Shown in pieces: positions 30,546 to 39,224 of a stretch of 64,000 nucleotides of DNA. The stretch is from Alcaligenes parafaecalis. GTDB lineage: Bacteria; Pseudomonadota; Gammaproteobacteria; Burkholderiales; Burkholderiaceae_B. The stretch's first letter is position 1. Each line of letters opens with the position of its first letter. Made by a program: the position numbers and the translations under genes. Location: contig NZ_JAPKNA010000005.1 in assembly GCF_026344135.1 (NCBI RefSeq), positions 186,001-250,000 on the forward strand, in the 5' to 3' direction. The notes under the pieces are model-generated. The model did no database searches. It saw only the letters and a program-made list of their open reading frames with translations, and was not told the DNA's origin.

Positions 30546-32756
30546 TTAGAAGGCCAGGCGGTCACGACGAGCAGCGTCACGACGCTGCAACCAGCCGATA
30601 AAGCCACGGCGGGTTTTTTCGCGGAACTTGTCCCAGCCAGTCGGGTTGCTGACCACTTGTGCACGGTAGAAAGACGGGCACAGAATCGCAGCGTGGGAAA
30701 CCTCGCCACACAGACCGCAACCCACACAACTGTTCATCACGTTAGCCACCGGGTCCTGACGCAGGGCGTCCGGATTGGGGCGAATCGACAGCGAAGGACA
30801 ACCGGACAAGCGAATGCAGGAGTGATCGCCGGTACATGTATCCGGATCCACACCAAAGCGCTCGCGCACCACACGTTCGCCAGCAGCCACGGCTTTACGC
30901 ACCTGGCCTTTTTCACGACGCTGACGGTTCAACATACATTCACTTTGCGCCACCAGCACTTTCGGACCTTTTTCTTTGGTCGTCAGCGCTTCACGCAAGG
31001 TGTTGGTCATGGTCTTCAGGTCGTAGGTGCGACGAATCATGCGCAACCACTCCACACCCACACCACGCGCCGCTTTCTCGATCAGGTGACCGGTACTGCG
31101 GGTTTCGTTCTTGGCCTTGGAGGACAGAATGTCCTGACCACCTGTAGCCGCGGTGTAGCTGTTGTCGATCACGATGGTCAGGTTGTCACTGCGGTTGAAC
31201 ACGGCGTTAGCAATACCGCTGGTCAAACCGTTGTGCCAGAAACCACCGTCACCCATCACCGAGATCGCACGCTTGTCCGAATCCACGTTCAAGGCAGCCG
31301 AACCGGCGCCACCCAGGCCGTAACCCATGGTGGTATTACCCAGGTTGAAAGGCGGCAAAATGGAGAACAGGTGACAGCCAATGTCGGCCGACACGTGGTG
31401 TTCGCCCAGCTCGCGCTCCACCAGCTTCAGTGCGGTAAAGATAGGACGCTCGGGACAGCCGGTACAAAACCCGGGCGGACGGGCGTGGACGTTCTCGTCC
31501 AGGCTGCCCAAGGGTTTCACTTCAGCGGCTTCGGCTTCCACCAGGCTGGCTTGTTCTGCTTTAGGACGCTCCACGGTCTCGACTTTCATCGGGATCACGC
31601 GTGGTTTGCGAGCGGGCAGGGGCTCGATGCGCTCGTATTTTTCCATGAAGGCGCGCAGGCCTTTCAACATGGTGGCGGTGTTGTATTCACCAGCCAGAGG
31701 CAACAAGTCCTTGCCGTGCAGCGTTACGTCCACATTGTGACGACGCACAATGTCGGAAATATTCTGTTCAACAAAGTTGGGCTGACCTTCTTCCAGCACC
31801 AGCACCGCACGCTTGCCTTCACAGAAGCGAACGATTTCGGACTCGATCAGCGGGTAAGCCACGTTCATGACGTACATGGGCACTTTGGATTCGCCAAACA
31901 CGTCGGCCATGTCCAGGTGCTCCAGGGCACGGATCACGGTGTTGTAGCCACCGCCCTGAACGATCAGACCGACGTCATCGGTGCCATCAGCAAAGAATTC
32001 ATTCAACTGACGCTCTTCGATGAACTTGACGGCGTTCGGCCAGCGCTGTTCGATCTTTTCTTTTTCATGCAGGAAGCTGGCGGGCGGCAACACGATACGG
32101 TTGATATCGCGTGTGGGCTGCTCCATCGCTTCTTTGATGGTGAATTTGGCGCGGCGGTTGTCCGAGGCCACAAACTGACCATGCACGTGACAGGCGCGGA
32201 TACGCAATTGCAGCATCACGGGGGTGTTGGACGCTTCGGACAGATCAAAACCGTCTTTTACCGCTTGCACGATACAGGGCAGGTTAGGACGGGGGTCCAG
32301 CATCCACATCTGGGATTTCATGGCAAAAGCGTGGCTACGCTCCTGCATGATGGACGAGCCTTCACCGTAGTCTTCGCCCACAATGATCAGCGCACCACCC
32401 TTGACCCCACCGGAGGCCAGGTTGGCCAGCGCGTCCGAGGCCACGTTGGTGCCCACGGTTGCTTTAAAGGTAATGGCGCCACGCAGCGGGTAGTTAACCG
32501 ACGCGGCCAGCGTTGCCGCCGCCGTTGCCTCGCTGGCACTGTTTTCAAAACGGATTCCGTTTTCTTGCAAGATGTCCTGGGCATCCGCCAGCACATCCAT
32601 CAAGTGCGAGATAGGCGCACCCTGGTAACCGGCCACGTAGGACACGCCCGATTCCAGCAGGGCTTTGGTCACCGCCAGGATGCCTTCGCCACTGAATACG
32701 TCTCCATCACCCAGGCGCAGCTTTTTGACTTCTTCGACAAACGATCGCTCAGCCAT
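30546..32756 (-). CDS. iorA: Indolepyruvate ferredoxin oxidoreductase alpha subunit
   Basis: This 736-residue thiamine-diphosphate enzyme has an N-terminal pyrimidine-binding domain (SYVAGYQGAPISHLMD), a central diphosphate-binding domain (SADIGCHLFSILPP to SVMGDGGFWHNGLTSG, then DNSYTAATGGQ), and a C-terminal ferredoxin-like domain with two Cys clusters (DTCTGDHSCIRLSGCP and NSCVGCGLCG...ILCP). The alpha-then-beta order and 23-bp gap are those of ior operons. It is transcribed divergently from the second MarR gene across an A/T-rich promoter with an inverted repeat. Confidence 0.92.
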   Translation of the reverse strand: MAERSFVEEVKKLRLGDGDVFSGEGILAVTKALLESGVSYVAGYQGAPISHLMDVLADAQDILQENGIRFENSASEATAAATLAASVNYPLRGAITFKATVGTNVASDALANLASGGVKGGALIIVGEDYGEGSSIMQERSHAFAMKSQMWMLDPRPNLPCIVQAVKDGFDLSEASNTPVMLQLRIRACHVHGQFVASDNRRAKFTIKEAMEQPTRDINRIVLPPASFLHEKEKIEQRWPNAVKFIEERQLNEFFADGTDDVGLIVQGGGYNTVIRALEHLDMADVFGESKVPMYVMNVAYPLIESEIVRFCEGKRAVLVLEEGQPNFVEQNISDIVRRHNVDVTLHGKDLLPLAGEYNTATMLKGLRAFMEKYERIEPLPARKPRVIPMKVETVERPKAEQASLVEAEAAEVKPLGSLDENVHARPPGFCTGCPERPIFTALKLVERELGEHHVSADIGCHLFSILPPFNLGNTTMGYGLGGAGSAALNVDSDKRAISVMGDGGFWHNGLTSGIANAVFNRSDNLTIVIDNSYTAATGGQDILSSKAKNETRSTGHLIEKAARGVGVEWLRMIRRTYDLKTMTNTLREALTTKEKGPKVLVAQSECMLNRQRREKGQVRKAVAAGERVVRERFGVDPDTCTGDHSCIRLSGCPSLSIRPNPDALRQDPVANVMNSCVGCGLCGEVSHAAILCPSFYRAQVVSNPTGWDKFREKTRRGFIGWLQRRDAARRDRLAF

Positions 32757-32809
32757 TTTTCTTTCCTTACTTACCGCTCATTGTGAACATGGTATTTATT
32801 TTCATCTGA

Positions 32810-32831
32810 ATATGTTTATATCTCAACATAT
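32810..32831. promoter_or_regulatory. Inverted repeat in the iorA-marR divergent promoter
   Basis: ATATGTT (32810-32816) and AACATAT (32825-32831) are perfect 7-bp arms around 8 nt, 54-75 nt before the iorA start. It probably binds the MarR protein encoded on the other side. The motif differs from the ATATTY-N6-RAATAT sites, which suggests the two MarR proteins have separate operators. Confidence 0.5.
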
Positions 32832-32955
32832 CCATCCTCATGGTTTTCCCTAGTAAAGTCAGCAAATTATTTGCGACACGCAAACGGACAGCTTGGTTAT
32901 AGTGAGCCCTGTTGCCGCCTCGCGGCACCCACTAGCCTGTAACGATAATAAGCAC

Positions 32956-33414
32956 ATGAGCCCCACCGAACACGACTCAGTCTTCGTCGAAAACTACCTG
33001 CCCGCCCTGCTTGCCCAGGCCAGCCAGCTCATCTCTGCCGAGTTCCACGAAGTGGTGCTGAGCAACGGTTTGTCCATTTCCGAATGGCGTGTCCTGTCCA
33101 CTTTGTCCGGCGCGGGCGAAGTCAGCATCGGCCACCTGGCTCGTATTGCCACCACTAAACAACCCACCGTGACCCGTTTGCTGGACCGGCTGGAAAAACA
33201 GGGCTTGCTGCGTCGCGTGGCCCACGATGTGGACCGCCGCATCACGCTGGTACGCATTACCGAGGAAGGCCAGACCCTGATCTCGGGTCTGATTGCCAAG
33301 GCTCGCCTGCACGAGCAGGAAGTGGTGCAGCGCCTGCAACCGCTGGACGTCAATGCCCTCAAGACCACCTTGCGGCGTCTGATCTCCGAGCAGCACGACT
33401 ACAACGAGCAGTAA
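32956..33414 (+). CDS. MarR-family transcriptional regulator 2
   Basis: The 152-residue winged-helix protein has VSIGHLARIATTKQPTVTRLLDRLEKQGLLRR as the DNA-binding helices and DRRITLVRITEEG as the wing, the canonical MarR signature. ATG 32956 was chosen because the family sequence begins after it. It is divergent from iorAB and probably represses that operon; the ligand may be an indolic acid or a CoA ester. Confidence 0.9.
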   Translation: MSPTEHDSVFVENYLPALLAQASQLISAEFHEVVLSNGLSISEWRVLSTLSGAGEVSIGHLARIATTKQPTVTRLLDRLEKQGLLRRVAHDVDRRITLVRITEEGQTLISGLIAKARLHEQEVVQRLQPLDVNALKTTLRRLISEQHDYNEQ

Positions 33415-33440
33415 AACGCAGCAGAGCCCACCGCACTATT

Positions 33441-33466
33441 GGTTCAAACCCTGCTTGGTTTGAACC
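33441..33466 (+). terminator. Stem-loop after MarR gene 2
   Basis: GGTTCAAACC and GGTTTGAACC form a perfect 10-bp stem with a 6-nt loop, 27 bp after the stop codon. No T run follows immediately, so termination efficiency is uncertain. Confidence 0.55.
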
Positions 33467-33478
33467 ACACCCGGCTTT

Positions 33479-33524
33479 AAAAAAAGCAGCACACCCGCCT
33501 GCGATCCAGCTACAAGCAGGTGTG
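33479..33524 (-). terminator. Rho-independent terminator of the sulfatase-Bug operon
   Basis: GCACACC (33488-33494) pairs with GGTGTGC (33517-33523 region) with additional inner pairing of CCTGC with GCAGG. On the minus strand the stem is followed by TGC and a run of seven T. It is about 25 bp after the Bug gene stop codon. Confidence 0.7.
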
Positions 33525-33546
33525 CCCGCCGGGGGATACCAAAGCC

Positions 33547-34530
33547 TTATTCAGGCTGGATACCCAAGGTAGGAATCAACTCGGAATAGACTTTGGAGTC
33601 GTTCTGTACACGCTCCAAGGTCTGGGAAGGCGTGGTAAAGAACTGGGCCAGACCCCGGCTCTTGAAGGCAGCCTGCATTTCGGGCGTCTTCAGAGCGGCA
33701 TCGACCTGTTCCTGAATTTCTTTCACGGTGTCATCGGGCGTGGTGCCGGGGGCAAACAGCGCAAAGGTCGTGGTTGGAATACTGTTGGCATGGCCGCCCG
33801 CTTCCTGCACGGTCGGCACATTAGGCAGCAGCTCGGTACGCTTGTCAGCACCGACAGCCAGAACCCGGACCTTGCCGCCATTCACGTGCTGCGAAGCCAG
33901 AATCCCCCCGACCAGCATGGCATCTGTCTCGCCGCCCAGAATGGCGTTGGTGGCCGGGGCCATACCCTTGTACGGAATGTAGGTGAAGTTCACCCCTTCT
34001 TCACGGGCCAGCAAGCCCATGCCCAGGTGCGTGACGTGTCCACGACCGCCTGTGCCCACATTGGTATCACCATTGGCTTTCTTGGCCTGGGCAATGAACT
34101 CTTTGTAGTCCTTGGCGGGGAAGTCATTACGCACCAGCAGATACAGGTTCACGCCCGCAACGGTCGTCACGGGCTTAAGATCTGTTTCCCATTTATAGGG
34201 CAGGTTGCTGTAGAGCAGCGGGTTAGTGGACACGGCCAGGCTATCGACCATCAGCAGGGCAGCACCGTCACCCTTGGCTTTGGCGATATTGTCAGTACCG
34301 ATAATGGCATTGGCACCCGGACGGTTTTCAATCACAAAGACCTTGCCGGTGGCTTTGTTCAGATGCACACCCAGGTCACGGGCCAGAATGTCAGGCTCGG
34401 TGCCGGGTGGGTAAGGGACCACAATACGAACCTGATCGGTGGTCGGCCAGGCGGCCTGAGCCATCATCGGGGCCAAAGCTCCCACGCCTGCCAACAGCAG
34501 GGCCAGTGTCGTATTTTTAAGCTGCTTCAT
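33547..34530 (-). CDS. Bug/TctC-family tricarboxylate-type solute-binding protein
   Basis: A 327-residue periplasmic protein with signal peptide (MKQLKNTTLALLL to MMAQA-AWPTTDQ) and Bug-family signatures: VRIVVPYPPGTEPDILARDLGVHLNK, VIENRPGANAIIGTDNIAKAKGDG, NVGTGGRGHVTHLG. Start ATG 34530 has AAGGAG upstream. It is encoded 63 bp after the sulfatase-like gene on the same strand, without TctA/TctB membrane genes, as is usual for orphan Bug genes in Bordetella and relatives. It presumably binds the substrate or product of the sulfatase-like enzyme. Confidence 0.9.
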   Translation of the reverse strand: MKQLKNTTLALLLAGVGALAPMMAQAAWPTTDQVRIVVPYPPGTEPDILARDLGVHLNKATGKVFVIENRPGANAIIGTDNIAKAKGDGAALLMVDSLAVSTNPLLYSNLPYKWETDLKPVTTVAGVNLYLLVRNDFPAKDYKEFIAQAKKANGDTNVGTGGRGHVTHLGMGLLAREEGVNFTYIPYKGMAPATNAILGGETDAMLVGGILASQHVNGGKVRVLAVGADKRTELLPNVPTVQEAGGHANSIPTTTFALFAPGTTPDDTVKEIQEQVDAALKTPEMQAAFKSRGLAQFFTTPSQTLERVQNDSKVYSELIPTLGIQPE

Positions 34531-34593
34531 TTGTCCACTCCTTATCGTTATTGATTGCGGCCCGCCACCGACTGGTAGCCCCCCGCAGCGCAT

Positions 34594-36192
34594 CTACCAT
34601 CGTCCAATCAAGATATTCATCATGCGCTCGTGCGCATTGGTACGATTCTCTACCGCAGCCCAGCTCTCGCTGGCACGCCCTTTCAGGGTGTCGTGCCAAT
34701 CCAGCAGGCCTTCTTTCATACGCCGACATACCGCCGCTTGCGCCGGGTCTGCGCCCAGGTCATGCAGCTCGTCAGGGTCTTGCTTCAAATCGAATAATTG
34801 TGGCCGGTAGCCTTGCCAGTGTATGTATTTATACCCGGCATCGCGCAGCATCAGGCCATGGCATTCATCCACACCACGACCCAGAAGGTGGCGCGCTTCC
34901 CGATAGGCGTAATCCAGGCTGGCCACGGTGTATTCACGTGCCCAGTCGGTCTGGCCGTGCAAAAGGGGAATCAGGGAACGACCTTCCACTCGGTGTTCCT
35001 GGGCGGGCAGGTGCAAGGCATCCAGAATCGTGGGGGTGACATCTACACACTCGACAAAGGCATCGCTGCTTTGGCCGCGTGTGGCATTCGCTGAGGCCCG
35101 TGGGTCGACCACGATCAGCGGAACGCGAATGGCGTTTTCAAAGAAGTACTCTTTCTCGCCCAACCAATGGTCACCCAGCAAATCGCCGTGATCGGAGCTG
35201 AAAATAATCAGTGTGTCTTTCAGGCGGTCCTGCTGCTCCAGCATGTCCAGCAAACGGCCAACCTCATCGTCAATCTGCTGGACCAGACCCATATAGACGG
35301 GCTTGATCGTGCGCCAGACCTCGTCCTGGGCAAAGGATAGCGACTCTTCGTGCTGCTGATAGGCCGCATGCACAGGATGTGCATCATCCTGGCGCTCATG
35401 CTCCGCACGCAAGGGCGTACAGGCATCTTCCGCCCCAAAGCGATCGTGGTAGGGCGCAGGTGCCTTGTACGGCCAATGCGGTTTGATAAAGGACAGGTGC
35501 AAGGCCCAGGGCTCGTCACCTTTGTCCGTGATGAAATCCATGGCCCGTTGCGTGAAATAGGCAGTTTCCGAATCCTGCGCCTGCACTCGTGCTGGCAGGC
35601 TGGCATTACGCATGTACCAGCCAGAGGCGAACTGGCCCTGGGCGTCCTGGCTGCCAATCACATAGTCTTCCCAGGGACGCTCGCTGTCATAACCCTGGGC
35701 CTGCAAATACTGGCGGTATTCGCTATCCGGGCCCATCTCGAAGTGGCCGTCATAGCGCTCAATCGCGGTGAAGCCGCCTTGCCAGAAACGCTCGGCCCCC
35801 TCGGGCTGAACCTGGAAGCGGCGTGCCTTGGCCCCCGCCGGGTCCGGTACATGGTGAGTCTTGCCCAGCAAATGGCAGTCTCGGCCCGACTGGGCCAGAT
35901 AATCACCCAGATACAGCTCGTCGATAGGGTGAGGAACACGATTCCAGGTGACCCGGTGCGATAAAGGATAACGGCCGGTGTAGTACGAGGCACGCGACGG
36001 CCCACAGACGGCAGAATTCACATAAGCGCGATCAAAGCGCACGCCCATGGCCGCCAGACGGTCCAGATTGGGGGTTTTTAATACGCCGCCTGGGGCATAA
36101 CAGGACAGGTGGTCCGCACGTAACTGGTCACACATGATGAACAGCACATTCTTGATATCTGAAGACACCTGCCTGGGTTCTGCCTGATTCAT
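34594..36192 (-). CDS. Sulfatase-superfamily hydrolase, resembling phosphonate monoester hydrolases/arylsulfatases
   Basis: The 532-residue enzyme of the alkaline-phosphatase superfamily has the metal aspartates in NVLFIMCDQLRADHLS, the formylglycine-forming motif C-G-P-S-R in NSAVCGPSRASYYTGRYP (the Cys is converted post-translationally), and the downstream metal site IIFSSDHGDLLGDHWLGEK. The C-terminal stretch (GVDECHGLMLRDAGYKYIHW followed by LFDLKQDPDELHDLG) resembles that of phosphonate monoester hydrolases, so it may cleave sulfate, phosphate or phosphonate esters. No signal peptide is apparent, which points to the cytoplasm. The start is set at MNQAEP (36192). Divergent from an IclR regulator and co-directional with a Bug protein. 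Confidence 0.85.
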   Translation of the reverse strand: MNQAEPRQVSSDIKNVLFIMCDQLRADHLSCYAPGGVLKTPNLDRLAAMGVRFDRAYVNSAVCGPSRASYYTGRYPLSHRVTWNRVPHPIDELYLGDYLAQSGRDCHLLGKTHHVPDPAGAKARRFQVQPEGAERFWQGGFTAIERYDGHFEMGPDSEYRQYLQAQGYDSERPWEDYVIGSQDAQGQFASGWYMRNASLPARVQAQDSETAYFTQRAMDFITDKGDEPWALHLSFIKPHWPYKAPAPYHDRFGAEDACTPLRAEHERQDDAHPVHAAYQQHEESLSFAQDEVWRTIKPVYMGLVQQIDDEVGRLLDMLEQQDRLKDTLIIFSSDHGDLLGDHWLGEKEYFFENAIRVPLIVVDPRASANATRGQSSDAFVECVDVTPTILDALHLPAQEHRVEGRSLIPLLHGQTDWAREYTVASLDYAYREARHLLGRGVDECHGLMLRDAGYKYIHWQGYRPQLFDLKQDPDELHDLGADPAQAAVCRRMKEGLLDWHDTLKGRASESWAAVENRTNAHERMMNILIGRW

Positions 36193-36287
36193 GTCCGCCT
36201 CGAAAAACGCCGGGCAAGGCAAGAGCATGGCCCGACTGCAAAAAGGGAACGTTCATATGCAAAAAATGCACGATGAAGCTGTCTATG

Positions 36288-36313
36288 TCTCAGATTATTA
36301 CCGCAGTCTGAGA
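36288..36313. promoter_or_regulatory. Inverted repeat in the sulfatase-iclR divergent promoter
   Basis: TCTCAGA (36288-36294) and TCTGAGA (36307-36313) are perfect 7-bp arms around 12 nt, inside the 251-bp gap between the divergent genes. Candidate operator for the IclR protein. Confidence 0.45.
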
Positions 36314-36443
36314 ATAATTTCCGAATAATACGAAGGTTTAGGTATAAACCAGTAGGTCGGGCCAATGCCCGATGTTGCGCCCCACTGACAAGCCAGAGCG
36401 TGGTTAGAATAGAGAACCAACAACTCCGTTTTTACGAGGGCAC

Positions 36444-37184
36444 ATGAATAGTCTAAGACGCATGCTGCAAATTCTGGACTTGTACGGTGCACACACGCCG
36501 GTTCTGGATGTGGAGACCATCTGCACCCGCCTGAGCTACCCTCCCGCCACCACCTATCGCTATCTGAAAGAGCTATGCAATAGCGGCCTGTTGATACGCA
36601 GCCCAGAAGGCTACGCACCCGGGCCACGGTTTATAGAAATGGATTTACTGATCCGCGAATTTGATCCGCTGGTCAGCCGCTGCCGCCCCCTGTTGCGCTC
36701 GCTGGTGGAGCAAACCGGGCTGGATGTATTGATCGGCCAGCAGTATGGCGAACGCATCCTGACCACGCATCAGGAAACCGGGCCGGAGCGCTTCGAGCTG
36801 CTGTTTGGCCGAGGTCGGACGATGGACATGTTCCGCAGTTCCACGGCACGTATCGTCACCGCCTACCTGCCGACTCGCCATCTGCGCCGCCTGTACGAGA
36901 AAAATCAGGAAGTGGACTATGTGCAGCGCCTGGGCAAGGATTGGCCAACTTTTTCCGCCCACATGCAAGAGCTGCGCCGTGCGGGCTATTGCATCACCAA
37001 AGAGCAGATCAACCCGGGCATAGGCGGCATCTCCGCACCCATTTTTGACGATGCCAAGCGTATCTTCGGCAGCCTGACCTTGCTGGGTAGCCTGGAGCGT
37101 TTTGAAGCCATCAACCCCGAGGCGCTAGCCAGCCTGATCCAGCCCGCTGCCCGCGCCGTTAGCCGAGCCCTGACTCAAGTCTGA
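36444..37184 (+). CDS. IclR-family transcriptional regulator
   Basis: The 246-residue protein has an N-terminal winged HTH (ETICTRLSYPPATTYRYLKELCNSGLL, residues 22-50) and the C-terminal IclR effector domain (about 75-245; ISAPIFDDAKRIFGSLTLLG). It is divergent from the sulfatase-Bug operon and probably controls it in response to the enzyme's substrate. Confidence 0.88.
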   Translation: MNSLRRMLQILDLYGAHTPVLDVETICTRLSYPPATTYRYLKELCNSGLLIRSPEGYAPGPRFIEMDLLIREFDPLVSRCRPLLRSLVEQTGLDVLIGQQYGERILTTHQETGPERFELLFGRGRTMDMFRSSTARIVTAYLPTRHLRRLYEKNQEVDYVQRLGKDWPTFSAHMQELRRAGYCITKEQINPGIGGISAPIFDDAKRIFGSLTLLGSLERFEAINPEALASLIQPAARAVSRALTQV

Positions 37185-37318
37185 GGACTGGATGCCCACA
37201 AGAACCAAGCCGCGCCTGATCCAGCATCAGCTCGCGGCTTCGTCTTGGGCGGCTTTACAACCGAATGCACTTGGCACTATGCCCGCTGCAGCCGCACTAG
37301 CCGATCACAGCCCCCTAT

Positions 37319-38314
37319 CTACGGCTTGGATTTCCGCTGCTCCTGTTTCCGACTCTTCTTTTTCTCCGGCTCCACCACTTTCACCTGTGGATGGTTGACC
37401 ACCCCGAACGGGATATGCACAGAGGGTAAGGTCTGCGCGGTCGGGATCAAGTGCGTGGTCTGATCATCAAAGAAAATATGCGGCTGCAAGACCTCCAGCA
37501 CCCGCCGCTTTTCAATTCCACCCAGGAAAAAAGCCTCATTCACTTCAATACCCCAACTGCGCATGGTGTTGATGACGCGCTCGTGGGCCGGTGCATTGCG
37601 CGCTGTCACAATCGAAATCCGCAGGCGAGGGGTGTAATCAGCATTGTTTGTGCGGTGCTGTTGCTCCACGGTCTGAATATGCGCCAATTTCTTCAAAAAC
37701 GCCTGCAACAGGCCCGGATTGTGCGGCTTTTGTACCAAACGCACTTCATGCTCGAAAAATGCGGGCAAACCGCCTTCCTGCTGATACACACGCTCGGACT
37801 CGTCGTCCGCAATCACCCCGTCAAAGTCGAAGGCCACGCGGATAGGCTGGTCGTCATAGGCGTCCTCGTAAGAGGAGTTCAGGACCTGGCCCGCGGGATA
37901 GCCTTGCTGTACCGCCCGGTGCACATCGTCCTGATTGGCCGATAAAAACAGGCTAATCGACAGGGGCTGGATATAGGGGCTAGGGTCGCCCCCTTGCAGA
38001 AATACCGCCCGCGTAATGTCCAGATCGTGATGCTGGATGGAATTCATCACCCGCAGTCCCGTATTGGGATCGTTACGCGAGAGCAGCACCACCTCCACCA
38101 AGGGATCGTCAGGCGACAGATCATTCAAGGCCAGCAAACGCCGGATAAAGGAAAACGCCACGCCAGGCTTCAAAGGCTCGTGCTCACGCGCCAACTGATA
38201 ATCGCGGTAAGCGGCCTCGCCTTGCTCCAGAAAGACCTGATGGGACTGGCTCAGGTCAAACAGGGCGCTGGAAGCCAGCCCAATTACCAGTCGTTTTTCC
38301 AGGTCATACGCCAT
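37319..38314 (-). CDS. Cytosolic 5'-nucleotidase family protein
   Basis: The 331-residue protein resembles the bacterial 5'-nucleotidase family related to mammalian NT5C1: RVAFDFDGVIADDESERVYQ (residues about 164-183) carries the HAD-type nucleophile Asp and acid/base Asp in DFDGV, and IFFDDQTTHL near the C-terminus is the conserved acidic motif. EVVLLSRNDPNTGLRVMNSI is another family block. It would dephosphorylate nucleoside monophosphates in the cytoplasm. The start is ATG 38314 (MAYDLEKRL). The C-terminus is unusually rich in Lys and Arg. It stands alone among convergent neighbours. Confidence 0.85.
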   Translation of the reverse strand: MAYDLEKRLVIGLASSALFDLSQSHQVFLEQGEAAYRDYQLAREHEPLKPGVAFSFIRRLLALNDLSPDDPLVEVVLLSRNDPNTGLRVMNSIQHHDLDITRAVFLQGGDPSPYIQPLSISLFLSANQDDVHRAVQQGYPAGQVLNSSYEDAYDDQPIRVAFDFDGVIADDESERVYQQEGGLPAFFEHEVRLVQKPHNPGLLQAFLKKLAHIQTVEQQHRTNNADYTPRLRISIVTARNAPAHERVINTMRSWGIEVNEAFFLGGIEKRRVLEVLQPHIFFDDQTTHLIPTAQTLPSVHIPFGVVNHPQVKVVEPEKKKSRKQEQRKSKP

Positions 38315-38438
38315 GGACTGCTCCACAAATCAGCAAAAAAAACAGCATACCAAAAGGACCAGCCGACTCTGCTACTACCCAAGCAGAACAAAGCCTACTA
38401 AAGTGCAAACACCATCCCCTTCGTGAAATCTTGCCACC

Positions 38439-39140
38439 ATGAAACCTTCCAAGAGCTATACCCTGATTCTGGGCAATCCTCATTACTCATCCTGGTCCTT
38501 GCGCCCCTGGTTACTGATGAGTCACCTGGGCATAGATTTTGACGTACGCTGGTTCAACTTTGGCCCCCCGTTCAGCACCCTGGCCTTTCACGAGATGGCC
38601 CCGTCCGGGCAGGTTCCTGTTCTGCATACCAATGGGCAAATTATCTGGGACAGCCTGGCCATTGCCGAATATCTGGCCGAACAGCACCCTGGTGTCTGGC
38701 CCATCGATCCCCTGGCACGCGCCTGGGCCCGCAGCGCCAGCGCGGAAATGCACGCCAACTTTTCCTACCTGCGCAACCTGTGTCCCTTTGCCGTCGCCCT
38801 GCGTGCCCACCACCATCAGCACGATATGCGTCTGCAAGGCGAACTGGAACGCCTGCAAACGATCTGGCAAGAAGGCCTGAGCCGTTTTGGCGGTCCCTTC
38901 CTGGCCGGAGAGCGATTCAGTGCGGTCGATGCCTTTTACGCCCCCGTCGTATTTCGCCTGCAAACCTATGGCCTGAAGCTGGACGAAGCCTGTCAGGACT
39001 ACGTGAACCGCTTGCTGGAACTGCCCGCCATGCAGCGCTGGCATCAGATGGCCTGCCAGGATGCCTGGCGCGACCCGGATCACGAGGCTGAAATTTTGCG
39101 TGTGGCTGATATACATCTGGATTTACGCCAGCCAGCCTAG
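38439..39140 (+). CDS. Glutathione S-transferase family protein
   Basis: The 233-residue protein has the thioredoxin-like N-terminal domain (LILGNPHYSSWSLRPWLLM with the active-site Ser region at residues 16-19; MAPSGQVPVL with the cis-proline; DSLAIAEYLAEQHP) and an all-helical C-terminal domain (about 95-225; ERFSAVDAFYAPV). It would use glutathione for detoxification or isomerisation. It is not in an operon with a clear pathway, so the substrate is open. Confidence 0.88.
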   Translation: MKPSKSYTLILGNPHYSSWSLRPWLLMSHLGIDFDVRWFNFGPPFSTLAFHEMAPSGQVPVLHTNGQIIWDSLAIAEYLAEQHPGVWPIDPLARAWARSASAEMHANFSYLRNLCPFAVALRAHHHQHDMRLQGELERLQTIWQEGLSRFGGPFLAGERFSAVDAFYAPVVFRLQTYGLKLDEACQDYVNRLLELPAMQRWHQMACQDAWRDPDHEAEILRVADIHLDLRQPA

Positions 39141-39224
39141 TGTCAACGAATTGCCATGTCAGTGCAGGCACGAAAGAGTATCCTTGATGGTCCCGAATGA
39201 TTTCGCTGTCAAGGATTCCGCCGC

